Source of the DNA: Bacillus chungangensis
Lineage (GTDB): Bacteria > Bacillota > Bacilli > Bacillales > Bacillaceae_C
Direction of reading: 5' to 3'
Assembly (NCBI RefSeq): GCF_030812995.1
Contig: NZ_JAUSTT010000011.1
Span: forward strand, 86,627-150,626
Length of the DNA stretch: 64,000 nt
The translations under genes and the position numbers were made by a program. The notes beneath the pieces were generated by a model. It did not search any database and was not told where the DNA came from. It was given only the letters and a program-made list of their open reading frames with translations. Shown here piece by piece: positions 1 through 8,334 of this stretch; the first letter of the stretch is position 1; each line of letters opens with the position of its first letter.

Positions 1-405
1 ATCTTCTTTTGATCCTAAGGCAAGAGCGCGCTTTACCATAAACTCAGTCGTTCTTTGCCCAACAATTCCTTGATTGTTTGGATCCGAAGTGCCGACAATG
101 ATACTTCGATTATCAATAACACGAACCTCGGCAATCCCCGAACTAATAAAGTCAGATAAAATACTTTTAACTTCCGTTCCAAGGGATGGATCGCTCTCAT
201 CTCGCTCTTTTGTCATTTCTTCACGCAAGTTATATTCAAGTAAATTGATGTGGCCTTCTATGGATTGTTTAAAATTGCTGACGAGTTGATCTTCAAGCTT
301 TCTAACAAAATAGACGCCTATAATTTGCACAGCTAAAATAATCAGCAGCAAATAGATTAAAACAAATTTTAAGTGAATAGAGCGAAAAAAACCTACTTTG
401 TTCAT
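1..405 (-). CDS. walK: Sensor histidine kinase WalK (YycG), N-terminal part only
   Basis: The reading frame runs from an ATG at 405 off the left edge of the window (135 codons present). It begins MNKVGFFRSIHLKFVLIYLL, which I recognise as the WalK N-terminus: a cytoplasmic lead, a first membrane helix (about residues 13-32), then the start of the extracellular sensor domain. The second helix, HAMP, PAS and kinase domains lie outside the window. WalK senses cell-wall status and phosphorylates WalR. The start lies 6 bases after the walR stop, so the two are co-transcribed, with the ribosome binding site at the end of walR. Confidence 0.95.
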   Translation of the reverse strand, partial: MNKVGFFRSIHLKFVLIYLLLIILAVQIIGVYFVRKLEDQLVSNFKQSIEGHINLLEYNLREEMTKERDESDPSLGTEVKSILSDFISSGIAEVRVIDNRSIIVGTSDPNNQGIVGQRTTEFMVKRALALGSKED

Positions 406-411
406 GTTTCA

Positions 412-1122
412 TTACTCCTGTTCAGGATTGCGCAAATAGTAGCCTACTCCTCTTCTTGTTACAAGCCAGCCCGGATGGCTTGGATTATCCTCAATTTTTT
501 CCCGCAGCCGACGAACAGTTACATCAACGGTTCGAACATCGCCAAAATAATCGTATCCCCAAACAGTTTGTAAAAGATGCTCACGGGTCATTACTTGTCC
601 TAGATGTTTAGCAAGGTAGTGCAGCAATTCAAATTCCCTATGTGTCAGTTCAATCGTTTCCCCTCGTTTTGAGGCAACGTAGGCTTCAGGATGTATGACA
701 AGAGAGCCAACTTCGATTTCACCATTTTCTTCTTGCTCGGTTTGATTCGCAACATGTTGGTGGCGACGAATATTCGCTTTAACGCGGGCAATTAATTCAC
801 GGTTGCTAAATGGCTTCGTCACATAATCATCAGCGCCAAGCTCCAATCCTAATACTTTGTCAATTTCAGAATCCTTTGCTGTCAACATAATAATCGGCAT
901 TTCGTATTTTTTTCGCACTTCGCGGCATACTTCCATCCCATCACGTTTAGGAAGCATAATATCTAGTAAAATCAAGTCAGGCTTAATCTCCTCGACAAGC
1001 TGCAATGCTTCCTCACCGTCATAGGCACAGTAAACCTCATATCCTTCTTTTTTTAAGTTAAATTGCAAAATGTCTGCAATTGGCTTTTCATCATCAACAA
1101 CTAAGATTTTTTTATTCATCAT
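412..1122 (-). CDS. walR: Response regulator WalR (YycF), OmpR family
   Basis: 236 residues, the normal family length. It has an N-terminal receiver domain with the acidic pair D10-D11, the phosphoacceptor D54 in ILLDIML and K103-region TKPF motif, and a C-terminal winged-helix DNA-binding domain (about 135-232) containing [20 protein letters not shown]. The sequence is close to B. subtilis WalR throughout. WalR is the essential regulator of cell-wall hydrolase genes and acts on TGTWAH-N5-TGTWAH repeats. An AAAGGAG ribosome binding site lies 8-9 bases before the ATG; a second in-frame ATG follows directly, so the true start is uncertain by one codon. walK follows after 6 bases. Confidence 0.97.
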   Translation of the reverse strand: MMNKKILVVDDEKPIADILQFNLKKEGYEVYCAYDGEEALQLVEEIKPDLILLDIMLPKRDGMEVCREVRKKYEMPIIMLTAKDSEIDKVLGLELGADDYVTKPFSNRELIARVKANIRRHQHVANQTEQEENGEIEVGSLVIHPEAYVASKRGETIELTHREFELLHYLAKHLGQVMTREHLLQTVWGYDYFGDVRTVDVTVRRLREKIEDNPSHPGWLVTRRGVGYYLRNPEQE

Positions 1123-1616
1123 TTAGATCTCCTTTGGTTTCCCATTTTACCATACCGCTTCTTATTTATCTTTTCTGCAGCGCCATTTTTGCTTAGTAAA
1201 ACGTCTAAAAATAGTAAGATACTGCTGAACCTAGTAAGAGCTAATTTTTGAAAATGCTTTCCTAAAAAACCATTATTTACAACTCCCATAACTTCTGATG
1301 GAAGTAGGCATTTGTCTGATTGTGAGTAGGCAAGAAAAACATCTATCGTTCCTGCCAACATCGATTAAACAATGGAACGGATTCATCCTATCCTATCTCT
1401 CCTAATCATAACATAAGCATTGCTGCTATGAATTTATCATTTTTTTCCGCTTTCTATTATACGTAGTTCATCACTGGACCTCTTCTCTAAACTCCAAACG
1501 ATCCTCGAAAAAAAACCGCTTTTTCCGCTAAATCGAATCGTTAGATAAAAGATAAAAACGCCTCTTTCGTTCCTTGAAAATCCATTCTTATCGGAATGGT
1601 AAAATGTTCTTTTATG
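1123..1616. other. Gene-free stretch between walR and the M23 peptidase
   Basis: I see no convincing gene here. An 80-codon open frame on the minus strand next to walR lacks a ribosome binding site and a recognisable product. The stretch must hold the walR promoter; a TATAAT lies on the minus strand near 1455-1460, but no good -35 partner stands 17 bases from it. Confidence 0.6.
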
Positions 1617-1653
1617 AAAAAAAACACCTCTATCAAATATTAGAGATGTTTTC
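1617..1653 (-). terminator. Intrinsic terminator after the M23 peptidase gene
   Basis: On the minus strand an 11-bp stem (AAAACATCTCT paired with AGAGGTGTTTT, one G-T pair) is followed by a run of eight T. It lies about 95 bases downstream of the peptidase stop codon. Confidence 0.8.
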
Positions 1654-1747
1654 TTTATGTCTACAGAGCAATATTTAACGTTGACGCCTTGATCAATTCA
1701 GCGATCAAGCGTCTGCGCTTATGACGTCTCCTTGAACAACACCATTC

Positions 1748-3229
1748 TTATAGATAATCTAATGGATTTTGTAATGCTCCGTCTTTGTAAACCTCAAAAT
1801 GGAGGTGTGTGCCTGTTGAGTCGCCTGTTTGTCCCATAATCCCGATTTGCTGGCCTTGGGTAACTGTATCTCCAACACTTACGGCAATGGAATCTAAATG
1901 TGCGTACATTGTTTTATAGCCATTATGATGATCAATGATAATTTGGTTTCCGTAGCCTCCATTGTCAAAACCAGCTGATACGACAACCCCGTTATCAGCA
2001 GCTTTAATTTCGTAGCTGTCTGGGCGGGCAATATCGATTCCTTTATGCATCTTCCCCCAGCGGTAGCCTTGTTTGCTGGAAATATAGCCTCCATTGGCTG
2101 GCCAAGTAAAGCTGCCAGTTCCCGTTCCATTTTCAGCTGGCACTTCCATCGTCCCTTTATGCACAATATGCTTTACCGGCTCTTGTAAAATTTCTTCTTT
2201 TATGATATTTTTTTCTCTTTGGATGCCGTTCTCTTCCTTAATGATATAAGTATGAGCAACTTTTCCTTCTTTTCCTTCTTGAACGATTTTTGTCTCGCCT
2301 TTATACATCGTGCTATCTTCTACAACTTCCTTTTCGTAGGCGAGCGTTTCAACAGTATAAGCTTCTTTTTCAACTAATACATGAAGCATTGGGTCAGAAA
2401 CAGCAACACGGAAGGTTTGGCCGATTTCAATTGATTCTTCATTAATGCCTGGATTTAATGCTTTCAATTGCTCAGAGCTGAGACTATATTTGTTGGCAAT
2501 TTTTTCAAATCCGTCTCCTTCAACAACGGTATGAACCGCTTCTTGTGATGCTCCACTAAAAAACGATAACGCTTTTTCTAGTGTATATATTTTATTAGGC
2601 TCCACTCTTGCAGGTTCCAAGGAAACGTTTTCTTTCCATTTTACGTTTACGATGCGCGATTCATTTTCAGCTAGTGCTGGCAGAGAAGCATCCAGCTCTT
2701 TTTGCATCTCGAAAGCTCTTATATCCGCTTCTGAAACGTACTCGTATTGAAGCTTGTCTAAAACAGCTTTTGCTTCACTTTCATCCTTTACATATACCAC
2801 TGGCTGATTGTTGATTTTTATCGCAATCGCATCTGCTTGAATGACAATGCTTTGTTCAATTTTTTCAATCGTTTCTTCATTGTTTGCAATCGGACGGAAA
2901 ACCTGTTCCGGTACATATGTAAGTTTTTTATTAATATCTATATGTAGTCCTTCAAATTCTTTTTCAGTATTGCTTACTTTTTGCTGAAGCAAATCTTCTA
3001 CAAGGTTTTGATCTGTCACTGCTCCCATATACTCCTTGCCGATATATACGTGATACACAGTTGACAAATCTTTTTCTAAAGCTGTTGCAGATGCCTCAGC
3101 CGTCATTGTTATTGAGGAAAGAAGAATTCCGGTAATCACTAATTTTTTCGCTAAATCGGCTGTTCGTTTCATCCTGCCTTCTTTTGGAAAACTGCATGTT
3201 CTATTGGAAATGTTGCCTCTCCAATTCAT
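1748..3229 (-). CDS. Secreted M23 metallopeptidase with LysM and G5 domains
   Basis: 493 residues. The N-terminus carries a long charged lead followed by a hydrophobic signal segment (about residues 29-47, ending TAEASA). A LysM-like motif (HTVVEGDGFEKIANKYSLSS, about 233-280) is followed by a G5-type segment (about 285-365), then a C-terminal M23 domain with the zinc-site motifs HKGIDIA and HLHFEV. It should cleave peptide cross-links in peptidoglycan at the cell surface. The chosen ATG has a perfect AGGAGGA site 8 bases upstream; an internal Met at residue 20 is a less supported alternative. The position beside walRK fits a WalR-controlled hydrolase, and WalR-like boxes lie upstream (3501-3557). 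That regulation is an inference. Confidence 0.9.
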   Translation of the reverse strand: MNWRGNISNRTCSFPKEGRMKRTADLAKKLVITGILLSSITMTAEASATALEKDLSTVYHVYIGKEYMGAVTDQNLVEDLLQQKVSNTEKEFEGLHIDINKKLTYVPEQVFRPIANNEETIEKIEQSIVIQADAIAIKINNQPVVYVKDESEAKAVLDKLQYEYVSEADIRAFEMQKELDASLPALAENESRIVNVKWKENVSLEPARVEPNKIYTLEKALSFFSGASQEAVHTVVEGDGFEKIANKYSLSSEQLKALNPGINEESIEIGQTFRVAVSDPMLHVLVEKEAYTVETLAYEKEVVEDSTMYKGETKIVQEGKEGKVAHTYIIKEENGIQREKNIIKEEILQEPVKHIVHKGTMEVPAENGTGTGSFTWPANGGYISSKQGYRWGKMHKGIDIARPDSYEIKAADNGVVVSAGFDNGGYGNQIIIDHHNGYKTMYAHLDSIAVSVGDTVTQGQQIGIMGQTGDSTGTHLHFEVYKDGALQNPLDYL

Positions 3230-3249
3230 CTAAAATTTCCTCCTAAAAA

Positions 3250-3416
3250 ATAAAGTGAAACTTCCATCAGTGGGGTTTTCTCTCATCCCCCACTGATGGT
3301 TAGTTGAACCAATCGGACATTTACTGGCAGTTATCCCCACTAGCGCTTCTTCAATTCCTCTTACTCTTGAGATAGGGGTCTTACTGCCAGTTAGATGTGG
3401 GATAAAGTAACTCCCT
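3250..3416 (+). repeat. Structured intergenic repeat, copy 1 (short form)
   Basis: One of at least four copies in this window (others at 3752, 35132 and, inverted, 45399). All start ATAAAGTGAAACTTC-like and end GTTAGATGTGGGATAAA. This copy has a first hairpin CATCAGTGGGG / CCCCCACTGATG and a second, longer pairing between GGCAGTTATCCCCAC and GGGGTCTTACTGCC. No coding frame is conserved. It sits between the M23 gene and its probable promoter, so it would be transcribed as part of that leader. The nature (mobile MITE-like element or RNA element) is unknown. Confidence 0.85.
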
Positions 3417-3500
3417 ATTCCTAATAACTTTCTCTCTATTTAGCAAATCTCTATAATACAATAACATAAAACAAAGATTTATTTAGACTGGTAGTCACAA

Positions 3501-3557
3501 TGTAACAGAAATGTATAATTAGTGACATTTTACTATCTTATTGTAATGAATTGTAAT
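3501..3557 (+). promoter_or_regulatory. Candidate WalR-binding repeats upstream of the M23 gene
   Basis: TGTAAC-N5-TGTATA (3501-3517) matches the WalR consensus TGTWAH-N5-TGTWAH at 11 of 12 positions. Two further TGTAAT hexamers follow at 3542 and 3552, spaced one base short of consensus. WalR binding is inferred; the boxes lie on the strand opposite to the gene. Confidence 0.35.
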
Positions 3558-3751
3558 TCATTAAAAGTCGTTGAAAACGAATAAACACGCCATGATCGCA
3601 TCTTTAGAAGGAGAGAAATGGAAAAAGCATTATTTGGTATAAAATGGACTTTTCTTTTCGTTTTTGTAACAAACAATAGGGATTATTATTCATTTTCCGA
3701 TAAGAAAATCACAAGTCAACATATTAAAATACTTCCAGCTGCCAGTCCTAG

Positions 3752-3993
3752 ATAAAGTGAAACTTCTATGAGTGGGGTTTTTCTTTCGTCCCCCATACAA
3801 AGGATCTCAAGCTAAAAGCGCGACGTCCTCGAAAAAGAAGTTCACTTTTTCTTCGTGCGATGTTGATTCAAGAAGCTTTCCTTATCCCGTAGGCCCGAAC
3901 CAATCGGACATTTGACTTTCAGTTATCCCCCACCTAGACTGCTTGATTCTTCTTGTGGTGGGGGTCTTACTGCCAGTTAGATGTGGGATAAAA
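3752..3993 (+). repeat. Structured intergenic repeat, copy 2 (long form)
   Basis: Same family as the copy at 3250, in the same orientation, but with about 75 extra internal bases including a CAAGCTAAAAGCGCGACGTC block shared with the inverted copy at 45399. The end motif GTTAGATGTGGGATAAA runs directly into the tRNA terminator. Confidence 0.85.
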
Positions 3994-4036
3994 AGAAAAA
4001 GCCCTGCGAGAGTCGATGTCGTCGCAGGACTTTTTT
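3991..4036 (-). terminator. Terminator of the tRNA-Asp/tRNA-Phe unit
   Basis: Minus-strand stem GTCCTGCGA / TCGCAGGGC followed by TTTTTC. The plus strand also has a T run, so it may work in both directions. Confidence 0.8.
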
Positions 4037-4039
4037 ATA

Positions 4040-4112
4040 TGGCTCGGGACGGAATCGAACCGCCGACACATGGATTTTCAGTCCATTGCTCTACCGACTG
4101 AGCTACCGAGCC
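4040..4112 (-). tRNA. tRNA-Phe (GAA)
   Basis: 73 bases read as a complete cloverleaf: acceptor GGCTCGG / CCGAGCC, anticodon loop with GAA, T arm GGTTCGATTCC. The CCA end is not encoded. It follows tRNA-Asp by 21 bases on the same strand. Confidence 0.97.
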
Positions 4113-4133
4113 GTGAAACTTATTATAAAACAA

Positions 4134-4209
4134 TGGCGGTCCCGACGGGAATCGAACCCGCGATCTCCTGCGTGACAGGCAGGCATGTTAACCGCTACAC
4201 CACGGGACC
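4134..4209 (-). tRNA. tRNA-Asp (GTC)
   Basis: 76 bases with an encoded CCA end. Acceptor GGTCCCG / CGGGACC, anticodon GTC within CTGTCAC, T arm GGGTTCGAATCCC. It is the promoter-proximal gene of the two-tRNA unit. Confidence 0.97.
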
Positions 4210-4417
4210 AGTTATTTTTGTAACAACGAGATTTATATTATCATATTACAGCGATAAAAAGCAATACTTTTCGACAAAAATTATCATTTTTTGTTTTTCT
4301 GATGACTGTGCTAAAATTTAATGTTGAAAATTGAAAGATATGAAGGGAAACACATTTTATTTCGAGTTTCCCTGTTCCCATTAGAAAAACGTATATGTCA
4401 TTTTAATATATGTATGA

Positions 4418-4651
4418 TTAATGATTAAAGTACTTAAAAAGTGTTTCTAACTCTCTAACATCATACATATCTTTATCGCTTATGAATTTCTCGATTTCTA
4501 CTGTACCATCCTCCATAAATTCAACTTCCCAACGTTGTCCTGGAACAGCAATTTCAACCATAATTGCTTCATTTCTCACTTTATTGAGCTTATAAAATAT
4601 ATGACTGCTTTCTAATTGATTTAGAAAATTGATTAGTTCCTTCAGTTCCAC
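4418..4651 (-). CDS. Small conserved-looking protein of unknown function
   Basis: 77 residues from a GTG start, giving MELKELINFLNQLESS. The frame is open further to a TTG at 4669, but an AAAGGTG site fits the GTG with 8-base spacing, while the TTG has none. The product is small and acidic, with no signal peptide, no membrane segment and no cysteine. It appears to alternate helix (residues 2-12) and strands (IMVEIAVPGQRWEVEFMEDGTVEIEKFIS), a pattern like small single-domain immunity or regulatory proteins. I cannot assign a function. A weak inverted repeat (AGGGAAAC / GTTTCCCT, 4342-4371) lies downstream. It stands alone between the tRNAs and the acetyltransferase gene. Confidence 0.65.
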   Translation of the reverse strand: MELKELINFLNQLESSHIFYKLNKVRNEAIMVEIAVPGQRWEVEFMEDGTVEIEKFISDKDMYDVRELETLFKYFNH

Positions 4652-4669
4652 AAAATACACACCTTTCAA

Positions 4670-5099
4670 TAAGGGCTAACTACTCTGCCCGATTATGGGA
4701 AAAAGGGCTGCAAATTGAATGTTCACAAACGTTAGCTATCATAAGTGTCTGTCATTTCAAATATAAATGATGACAATTGAAAATTCTTTTATATTATGTT
4801 TTGTACTCTCGTTACTGCGGCTTACTACTAACAAGAACCAAGTGAGAGCATTTAGCAACTTTTGTCTCCAATAAAAAAGCGCAACCCAACAACCCCTATG
4901 ATTTTAGCAGATTTACACAGGCAATAGCCTTTTAACATACATTCTACGAAAGTAATTCATTCGTTCCCTTTTCGAGTACGGTAAAGAACCGTATTTGTTG
5001 TATCCTAAAACGTCTTTCTACAACATTTACAACGATAACGCTGAAGACTATTGATTTTACCAGTTTTGCTAAGTAAAAATCTACATCATTCTCTCTCCG
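4670..5099. other. Gene-free stretch
   Basis: AT-rich, with no open frame supported by a ribosome binding site and no clear hairpin terminator. I see nothing specific in it. Confidence 0.5.
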
Positions 5100-5498
5100 C
5101 TACATATGATTTGGACGCCACACTCCTCCGTGGCAGAATGTAAAACCACATTTTTTATAAAAATCTGTATGCTTGCTATCATAAGTCAAGGTGACAATTT
5201 CTATTCCAGTTCGCTCCGCTTCCGCTAACAGCGTTTTTACTAATGCGGTACCAATTCCCTTTCCCTGAACGCTAGGATGGACCATGATATCTTCCATATA
5301 TCCATGCTGCAGCCCCATGCCAGCTAAATAGCCAAACGCAATTAAAATACCATTATTGTCACGCTTCCCAGCCCAAAATTGGCAGCGTTCAAATAGGATT
5401 GGATAATCATGCTTGCGACGCTCCCAACCGATTGATTCCCTTAAATCAGGTACTTCATGTGCTAAAATTGGCAAGTTGATTGTAATAGCTTCTGTCAT
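5100..5498 (-). CDS. GNAT-family N-acetyltransferase
   Basis: 132 residues covering a single GNAT fold. Motif A, the acetyl-CoA pyrophosphate loop, is QGKGIGTAL (about residues 78-86), preceded by the beta-strand MEDIMVHPSV. The C-terminal DFYKKCGF is the usual GNAT ending. It should transfer an acetyl group from acetyl-CoA to an amine, but the substrate cannot be predicted. An AAAGGGGA site lies 8 bases before the ATG. It is cytosolic and lies just downstream of the purA terminator. Confidence 0.88.
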   Translation of the reverse strand: MTEAITINLPILAHEVPDLRESIGWERRKHDYPILFERCQFWAGKRDNNGILIAFGYLAGMGLQHGYMEDIMVHPSVQGKGIGTALVKTLLAEAERTGIEIVTLTYDSKHTDFYKKCGFTFCHGGVWRPNHM

Positions 5499-5518
5499 GT
5501 GACTTATCCCCTTTCATA

Positions 5519-5573
5519 AAAAGAAAAATAAGAGGCGGCCCAACCGATTAATTGGTCAATTGGGCTAGCCTCT
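5519..5573 (-). terminator. purA terminator
   Basis: Minus-strand hairpin GAGGC-TA-GCCCAA / TTGGGC-C-GCCTC followed by a T-rich tail (TTATTTTTCTTTTT). It starts 7 bases after the purA stop. Confidence 0.85.
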
Positions 5574-5579
5574 ACGCTA

Positions 5580-6872
5580 CTAAGACTGTCTCCAGACACT
5601 GCGGACGACATTCGTTTGTGAACGATCAGGTCCGACAGAGAATATGGATATTGGAATGCCAGTCAGCTGTGACACACGCTCTACATAATGGCGGGCATTA
5701 GCTGGCAGCTCATCTAGGGAACGGCAGCCTGTAATATCTTCCGTCCACCCTGGAAGTTCCTCATAAATAGGCTCACATTGAGACAAGACTTTCAAGCTTG
5801 CAGGAAATTCTTCTAAAACGGTTCCTTTATAGCGATATGATGTACAGATTTTGAGTGTTTCAATCCCTGTTAAAACATCGATTGAATTTAAAGAGAGATC
5901 TGTCAGGCCGCTCACACGGCGTGCGTGGCGAACAACGACGCTGTCGAACCAGCCAACGCGGCGTGGCCGGCCAGTAGTCGTTCCATATTCACGGCCTACT
6001 TCGCGAATTTGATCTCCGATTTCATCTTGTAATTCTGTTGGGAATGGGCCATCACCGACACGGCTTGTATATGCTTTTGATACTCCTACCACATGGTTTA
6101 TTTTCGATGGGCCAACTCCTGAACCGATCGTCACGCCGCCTGCAACCGGATTAGAAGAAGTGACAAATGGGTAAGTGCCCTGGTCAATATCAAGCATAAC
6201 ACCTTGTGCTCCTTCGAATAACACACGACGGCCTTCATCTAGAGCATCGTTTAGCACAACGGACGTATCGCAAACATATTTTCTAATTTGCTGGCCGTAC
6301 TCATAGTACTCATCTAATATTTCTTCTAATGTAAAGCCTTCTGTTTCATAAAAACGTTCTAAAAGACGATTCTTCTCTTCAAGGTTGCGAGCCAGCTTTT
6401 CCTCGAATACTTCGCGGTCTAAAAGGTCTGCAATTCGAATGCCGACACGAGCAGCCTTATCCATATAAGCTGGACCGATTCCTTTTTTTGTTGTGCCAAT
6501 TTTATTTGCGCCTTTACGATCTTCTTCCACTTCATCAATTTTTAAGTGGTAAGGAAGAATAACATGAGCACGATTGCTTATGCGCAAATTATCTGTAGAA
6601 ACGGACTGATCATAAAGATACTTTAATTCTTGAATAAGTGCTTTCGGATCGACAACCATCCCATTTCCAATAACACTGATTTTTTCCTTGTAAAAAATAC
6701 CAGAAGGAATTAAGTGGAGCTTATATGTAACACCATTAAAACGAATCGTATGCCCGGCATTGTTTCCACCTTGGTAACGTGCAATTACTTCTGCATTTTC
6801 GGATAAAAAATCTGTGATCTTGCCTTTCCCTTCATCTCCCCATTGTGTACCTACAACAACAACTGAAGACAT
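5580..6872 (-). CDS. purA: Adenylosuccinate synthetase
   Basis: 430 residues from [12 protein letters not shown]. The GTP-binding loop GDEGKGK begins the protein, with NNAGHT, the [12 protein letters not shown] substrate loop, [13 protein letters not shown] and a C-terminal guanine-binding SVGPDR. It condenses IMP with aspartate using GTP, the first committed step to AMP. The frame is open nine codons further upstream, but the GGAGGTG site 6 bases before the ATG at 6872 and family alignment support this start. Transcription probably starts at the promoter at 7005-7034, which is controlled by paired PurR-type boxes. Confidence 0.97.
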   Translation of the reverse strand: MSSVVVVGTQWGDEGKGKITDFLSENAEVIARYQGGNNAGHTIRFNGVTYKLHLIPSGIFYKEKISVIGNGMVVDPKALIQELKYLYDQSVSTDNLRISNRAHVILPYHLKIDEVEEDRKGANKIGTTKKGIGPAYMDKAARVGIRIADLLDREVFEEKLARNLEEKNRLLERFYETEGFTLEEILDEYYEYGQQIRKYVCDTSVVLNDALDEGRRVLFEGAQGVMLDIDQGTYPFVTSSNPVAGGVTIGSGVGPSKINHVVGVSKAYTSRVGDGPFPTELQDEIGDQIREVGREYGTTTGRPRRVGWFDSVVVRHARRVSGLTDLSLNSIDVLTGIETLKICTSYRYKGTVLEEFPASLKVLSQCEPIYEELPGWTEDITGCRSLDELPANARHYVERVSQLTGIPISIFSVGPDRSQTNVVRSVWRQS

Positions 6873-7004
6873 TGAAAGCACCTCCGCTAGATTTATCATT
6901 TTTAGAAAAATTTGGTTTCATCATGGCTGCTTTACTTTCATCACGAAGTTTTGTATCCGCTTTTTATTTTTGGCGAATGACGTAATGAACCTATGAACAA
7001 TTTC

Positions 7005-7034
7005 ATTTTATCAGCTTCTCCTATAAAAGGTCAA
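7005..7034 (-). promoter_or_regulatory. purA promoter (SigA type)
   Basis: Minus strand: -35 TTGACC (7029-7034) and -10 TAAAAT (7005-7010), 18 bases apart. It lies about 130 bases before the purA start and directly downstream of the PurR boxes. Confidence 0.6.
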
Positions 7035-7038
7035 TGTA

Positions 7039-7082
7039 AAACACGAACATTTATGAATGGTAATCTTAATTTGTTCGTTTTT
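7039..7082. promoter_or_regulatory. Paired PurR boxes controlling purA
   Basis: Two inverted copies around CGAAC: AAAAACGAACAAA on the minus strand (7070-7082) and AAACACGAACATT on the plus strand (7039-7051), each matching the PurBox consensus AWWWCCGAACWWT at 11 of 13 positions and separated by 18 bases. B. subtilis PurR binds such tandem inverted boxes upstream of purA. The upper box reaches the stop codon of the neighbouring gene. Confidence 0.7.
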
Positions 7083-8212
7083 TATTCTGTCAGTGCTGCT
7101 TTCACTTTTTCTCTAAACGTAGCATCTGTTAATATTTTTAATTTGAATCCGTTCATGTTTCGGGTCAGCTTCATTTGTTCCTTTAATTTCAAATTATTGG
7201 CAAACAAAGCAAATTCTGTCGTATTCCCTTTTTTATCAGTAGCATAAGTAGCATCTGTACTAACAAATGCAGTGGAGCCCCCTTTAGTACCTGCATGCTG
7301 CAGCCATTCTTGATTTGCTGGACTTTTCATTAAATGTTCAATAGACTCTTTCAGATATTGATACATCTCCTTGCTGAAATCTGCTTTGCTGTTAAGCTTT
7401 TGAAGCATGTCAATATATGCACTTGTTGTTGCTGCTGGCAAACGATCCGACCATACCTTTTGCATCTTCATATTCATGATTTTTAGCAGCGCTTTCTTTT
7501 TTTCTTCTGTAGGCGGCTCTGTCGTCCACTTCTCATGGATGGCAATCGCAAGCTCGCGATATTCTTCCATCGATATGTTTTGAATAACAGTCAGCAATTC
7601 TTTATTCGAAAGCTGCTGCTTTTCTTTTATATATAGTGGTACAAATAATGCACCTACTATTGGATACAATGGATCATGCGCATCTTTATGCATCGCTTTT
7701 ACCGTTGCATTGATTTTTTCCTGCCCAAGCACGCGGATCAGATAATCCGTATTTGCATTTGAGCTGAATAACATCATCCCTTTTACTGCTTCAAGTAAAG
7801 CGACACTCTTCCCATCTGTGAGATTGTCTTTTTTTATTTGCTCTAACCAAGCTTCATGAGCACCACCATCTGTTTTAGGAATATAATAATGATCCAGCTC
7901 TTCCAAACTGACTTTTTGCTTCGTGTCTATTTCACGTTCAGCCGCTTGCCGGGCAAATTCAACTGCCACCATATATTTTACTGTACTGGCGAGAGGGAGT
8001 TTCGTATGCGGATTGCGTTTCACTAACGGTTCTCCATTGAATCGTACATAGAAAGATACATCGTTCGATTGACGTTGACCCTTTAAAAATTGAAGCACAT
8101 ATTCGGGATCTTCCTTTGTAATGTCTCTATGATATAACCAAATGCCGATTCCAAAAATACTTCCGATCACAAGCAGGATGCTTACGATAATCCAGAAAAT
8201 GATATTCATCAT
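7082..8212 (-). CDS. Membrane-anchored class A beta-lactamase-like serine hydrolase
   Basis: 376 residues. A single N-terminal membrane helix (about residues 4-26) places the rest outside the cell. The serine hydrolase motifs are in order: S76-T-V-K79, an SSN triad (LFSSNANT) and GTKGGSTAF near residue 310 in place of the usual KTG. The overall plan resembles class A beta-lactamase/transpeptidase-fold proteins; whether it degrades beta-lactams or acts on peptidoglycan is unknown. A strong AAAGGAGGTG site precedes two adjacent ATGs. The gene lies between dnaB and purA on the same strand, and the PurR-type boxes for purA overlap its 3' end. Confidence 0.8.
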   Translation of the reverse strand: MMNIIFWIIVSILLVIGSIFGIGIWLYHRDITKEDPEYVLQFLKGQRQSNDVSFYVRFNGEPLVKRNPHTKLPLASTVKYMVAVEFARQAAEREIDTKQKVSLEELDHYYIPKTDGGAHEAWLEQIKKDNLTDGKSVALLEAVKGMMLFSSNANTDYLIRVLGQEKINATVKAMHKDAHDPLYPIVGALFVPLYIKEKQQLSNKELLTVIQNISMEEYRELAIAIHEKWTTEPPTEEKKKALLKIMNMKMQKVWSDRLPAATTSAYIDMLQKLNSKADFSKEMYQYLKESIEHLMKSPANQEWLQHAGTKGGSTAFVSTDATYATDKKGNTTEFALFANNLKLKEQMKLTRNMNGFKLKILTDATFREKVKAALTE

Positions 8213-8271
8213 CTTCCCACCTCCTTTATTCTCTTACGTTCATTGCTGGTAAATGTTTCATTTTTTTAAGA

Positions 8272-8305
8272 CAAAAAAAACGCCTGAAAATGGCTTTCAG
8301 ACGCA
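8272..8305 (-). terminator. Terminator after dnaB
   Basis: Minus-strand stem GCGTCTGAAA / TTTTCAGGCG followed by TTTTTTTT, about 30 bases after the dnaB stop. Confidence 0.85.
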
Positions 8306-8334
8306 GATAAGAACGAAGCTTGCAATATTCTCTA

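Noticed and set aside
1119..1361. 80-codon minus-strand open frame beside walR
   Set aside because: No ribosome binding site, overlaps the start of walR, and no recognisable sequence.
3250..3993. Two adjacent repeat copies taken as a riboswitch or T-box
   Set aside because: No specifier or T-box motif and no ligand-binding consensus; the same sequence recurs at unrelated loci on both strands.
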